Of a DNA stretch of 53,316 bases, positions 48,727 through 53,316 are shown piece by piece. A model generated the notes under the pieces. The model was not told the origin of the DNA. It worked only from the letters and a program-made list of their open reading frames with translations, and made no database searches. The stretch spans positions 1-53,316 of the forward strand of contig NZ_JSZE01000021.1 of NCBI RefSeq assembly GCF_000802365.1. The letters run 5' to 3'. Position numbers and translations under genes: made by a program. The DNA comes from Xanthomonas cannabis pv. cannabis (GTDB taxonomy: Bacteria > Pseudomonadota > Gammaproteobacteria > Xanthomonadales > Xanthomonadaceae). The number at the start of each line of letters is the position of its first letter. Position 1 is the first letter of the stretch.

Positions 48727-48961
48727 ATCGCTGCTCGGTGCGGGGTGGTGCCGCGTGCTGATCGCAGGTGTCGGCTGCCAGGCGCTCGGATGCTTGCCGT
48801 GCACCTGACGCGTCAGGCGATTGCGCTGTGCGTCGCTCGCGGTGTCAGCTTGCCAGTGCGATCCAGTGCAGGCGAGTGCGATCAATCCTTGCGTTATGCA
48901 ACGCCGGCCGCGTCATCCAACACGGCACCGGCCAGTAACGCTGCAGTCAGGCCCGGCGCGC

Positions 48962-50173
48962 TCAACCCAACCGTTCGAACCCGAACAGTGCGTGCAGTGG
49001 ATGCGGCCTGCCTTCCAGCCGCGCACGCAGCAGGCCAGCCCCGATCGCGCTGTAGGTGATGCCATTGCCGCCATAAGCCATCGCAAACAGCAGGCGTGGG
49101 CCATGTTCGGCATGCGCGCCGAAGAACGGCAGCCCGTCGGCGGTTTCGGCAAACGTGCCCGCCCACGAAAACACCGGGCGCAGGCGCATGTCCGGCATGG
49201 TCTTGCCGATCTTCTTCAGCAGCGTTTTCAATTTGACCTGCACGCGCGCATCGCGGCGTGCGGGGATGTCGACATTGTCGTCTTCGCCGCCTGCCACCAC
49301 ACGGCCATCGGGCGTGCTGCGCATGTACAGATACGGGCGTGCGGTCTCCCACATCATGGTGTGTCTGAGCGCGCCCATGTCGCTGTCATGCAGCGGGTCG
49401 GTCACGAACGCGTAGCTGCTGCGGTTGCGTGCCACGCGTTGCGAGAGCCACTGTTGGTTGCCGTAGCCGGCCGCCATGATCACGTGCCCGGCGCGGACCG
49501 TGATGCCTTCTTCGGTGCGCAGCTCGATATGCTGCGCGTGCGGTACGATCGAGGCGATGCTGGTGCGATCAAAGATGCGCGCGCCGTATTGCTCGCATTC
49601 GGCAAACAGGCGATAGCACAGCCGATACGGGTCGACGCTGGCAGCCAGGCGGCTGAGAATCGCGCCGTCCGAGCGCACGCCATAGTCGTGCCACAACGGT
49701 TCGCGCTCGACCCATTCCACCGGCAGCCGATGCGTCCGACGCGCATCCAGCTCGCTGCGCAGGTCGTTGAGGTCGCGCGCGCGGCTGGCGTAGTACAGGC
49801 TGTCCTGGCGGGTGAAATCGCAGCCGCCGAGGCTGTCGCACAGGTGCTGCAGATCGACGATGGCCTGCGCGCAGGCGCGGTAGGCGAGCGCGGCTGCCGG
49901 CATGCCGTACTGCCTGGCCAGCTCGACCATCGGGGTGTCGATTTCGTACTGCAGCAGGGCGGTGCTGGCCGAGGTGCTGCCCCAGCCGATTTCGCGTTGC
50001 TCGATCACCATGACGTCGTGGCCATTGCGCAGCAGCTCGTGGGCAATCAGCGCGGCAGTGACGCCGCCGCCGACGATCACGACCTCGCTGTGGGTGGCCT
50101 GCTCCAGGCGCGGATACGCGCGCATCAATCCGTTGCGGATCGACCAGAAGGGGTAGCCACTTTTGAGGTCCAT
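48962..50173 (-). CDS. FAD-dependent oxidoreductase (DAO/glycine oxidase-like)
   Basis: The 403-residue protein has an early FAD-binding dinucleotide fold, VVIVGGGVTAALIAHELLRN (about residue 31), the second FAD contact EIGWGSTSASTALLQYEID, and a closing GLPFFGAHAEHGPRLLFAMA and GGNGITYSAIGAGLL. This is the D-amino-acid/sarcosine oxidase-type family (DAO, PF01266). Amine or amino-acid substrate is likely but not defined. The 235 bases from the HExxH gene (convergent) contain nothing recognised. Confidence 0.9.
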   Translation of the reverse strand: MDLKSGYPFWSIRNGLMRAYPRLEQATHSEVVIVGGGVTAALIAHELLRNGHDVMVIEQREIGWGSTSASTALLQYEIDTPMVELARQYGMPAAALAYRACAQAIVDLQHLCDSLGGCDFTRQDSLYYASRARDLNDLRSELDARRTHRLPVEWVEREPLWHDYGVRSDGAILSRLAASVDPYRLCYRLFAECEQYGARIFDRTSIASIVPHAQHIELRTEEGITVRAGHVIMAAGYGNQQWLSQRVARNRSSYAFVTDPLHDSDMGALRHTMMWETARPYLYMRSTPDGRVVAGGEDDNVDIPARRDARVQVKLKTLLKKIGKTMPDMRLRPVFSWAGTFAETADGLPFFGAHAEHGPRLLFAMAYGGNGITYSAIGAGLLRARLEGRPHPLHALFGFERLG

Positions 50174-50362
50174 GCGATGTCGTACGTGCGTTCGGTCCGA
50201 GATTGAACGGCCAAGCGGGGTGAAGCGGTCGTGAGGCGGGCGCGGCCGTTCAGCTCGTCACCAAACCGCAAACAGCCGGCGTTAACGTGCGTGGAAAGCT
50301 CCTCACGGCGCGCTGGTTATGCTCGCGCCTCCCAACGCAACAACGCAGCAAGAGGGTGTGAC

Positions 50363-50590
50363 ATGTCGATTGTCCTGTACGTCGGTGGCAGCAAAGATGG
50401 CGACAAGGGCGTTGTGCCATACGGCTTCAGCAAGTCGCGCACCATGACCGCCAGTGGTCCGGAGATCTACGTCGAGCGCATGGTGCCGCTGAAGGACGTG
50501 GGCAAGATCCGTGTCATGGCGCTGGAATCGCTGCAGGAGAGCATCCTGGTCGAGCGCGCCGCCACCCATTACGCCCACCGCGCCAGCTGA
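50363..50590 (+). CDS. Conserved-looking 75-residue protein of unknown function
   Basis: MSIVLYVGGSKDGDKGVVPY, a central SASGPEIYVERMV-like part (TASGPEIYVERMVPLKD), and ALESLQESILVERAATHYAH. A good ribosome site (GAGGGTG) lies six to seven bases before the ATG. No membrane segment, signal or metal motif. It sits alone between the FAD enzyme (divergent) and tex. I do not recognise the family. Confidence 0.65.
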   Translation: MSIVLYVGGSKDGDKGVVPYGFSKSRTMTASGPEIYVERMVPLKDVGKIRVMALESLQESILVERAATHYAHRAS

Positions 50591-50692
50591 GCGCGACGGC
50601 ATAGGTTTACGGCGGCGCTGTCAACGGGTTTCCGTGGCGGGCCTGCACTGCGAAAATGCGGGTTTTCAGTGAAGCGGTTTACCCGCGCCGTC

Positions 50693-53059
<2,367 letters not shown>

Positions 53060-53106
53060 GCCAGCGTGCCAGGCGGCTGTCCTGGCGTCGCTGGGCCGTG
53101 TAGATA

Positions 53107-53130
53107 GACCCGCTCGCAAAGCGGCGGGTC
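53107..53130 (+). terminator. Weak hairpin after tex
   Basis: GACCCGC and GCGGGTC pair around a ten-base loop, 48 bases past the tex stop, without a T-run. Possible terminator. The rest of the window to 53316 contains no recognised feature. Confidence 0.3.
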
Positions 53131-53316
53131 CGGCTGCGATTGGATCGCGCTTGGGCAGGCTGATCTGCAACTTGGCTGCGGGTCCATACACTCCGACCAC
53201 CGCGGTGCGCCTATGCAGATACGATCAGTCGTAAGGCGGCTGGTCTGAGGCCTTGCTGCAGGGCCCTTGCCCGCCCACCATCGCAGGACACGCTGCAAGT
53301 ACGTCCATGTAGGCTC

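Overview
The window is GC-rich, densely packed chromosomal DNA whose gene content and order point to a plant-associated gammaproteobacterium of the genus Xanthomonas (Lysobacterales). The clues are cmk-rpsA-ihfB-lapAB next to a WecA-like transferase, a CapD/WbpM-like protein and galU; a free-standing 41-residue L36; folD-guaB-guaA; the divergent ppsA/ppsR pair; and a class III PhaE-PhaC synthase. No rRNA, tRNA, CRISPR array, prophage or insertion sequence was recognised. The species is inference.

Layout. 1-3.8 kb (minus): an agmatine-to-putrescine operon, aguA and aguB, followed by a GNAT acetyltransferase and a TraB/PrgY membrane protein. 4.0-4.7 kb (minus): a small secreted protein and rpmJ. 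4.9-9.4 kb (plus): cmk, rpsA, ihfB, lapA, lapB. 9.7-13.4 kb (plus): surface-polysaccharide genes ending in galU and a strong terminator. 13.7-18.4 kb: a DUF1244 gene (minus), then folD, guaB and guaA (plus), where guaB is bracketed by two copies of an unusual heptad-based inverted repeat. 18.5-20.8 kb (minus): an AraC-type remnant, a quinone-oxidoreductase-like enzyme and a TetR repressor with a probable operator. 21.2-27.1 kb (minus): a sensory block with a small two-domain protein, a Cache-HAMP receptor lacking an output domain, a NarL-type regulator and a large propeller-type histidine kinase. 27.6-33.2 kb (plus): a tightly overlapping seven-gene operon (AraC, cysteine hydrolase, DoxX, Tat-exported amidohydrolase, MFS exporter, two XapX proteins) of unknown purpose. 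33.4-36.1 kb (minus): a Tat-exported chloroperoxidase-like hydrolase and mntH. 36.2-37.9 kb (plus): mntR, tadA, orn. 38.0-41.4 kb (minus): mscS-like gene and ppsA, divergent from ppsR (plus). 42.5-43.8 kb (plus): DUF1249 and a Nudix hydrolase. 44.1-48.7 kb: bdhA (minus), then pssA, phaE, phaC, a PspC protein and a small HExxH membrane protein (plus). 49.0-53.1 kb: an FAD oxidoreductase (minus), a 75-residue orphan and tex (plus).

How genes work together. aguA/aguB make putrescine. guaB/guaA make GMP. ppsA is controlled post-translationally by the divergent ppsR. mntH is probably repressed by divergent mntR through a palindrome between them. bdhA and phaEC concern 3-hydroxybutyrate and its polymer. 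The block from 21 to 33 kb is the best candidate for an undescribed system: sensory proteins lie head-to-head with an operon combining a periplasmic hydrolase, an exporter and small membrane proteins.

Most other long open frames in this GC-rich DNA lie antisense to well-conserved genes and were left out.
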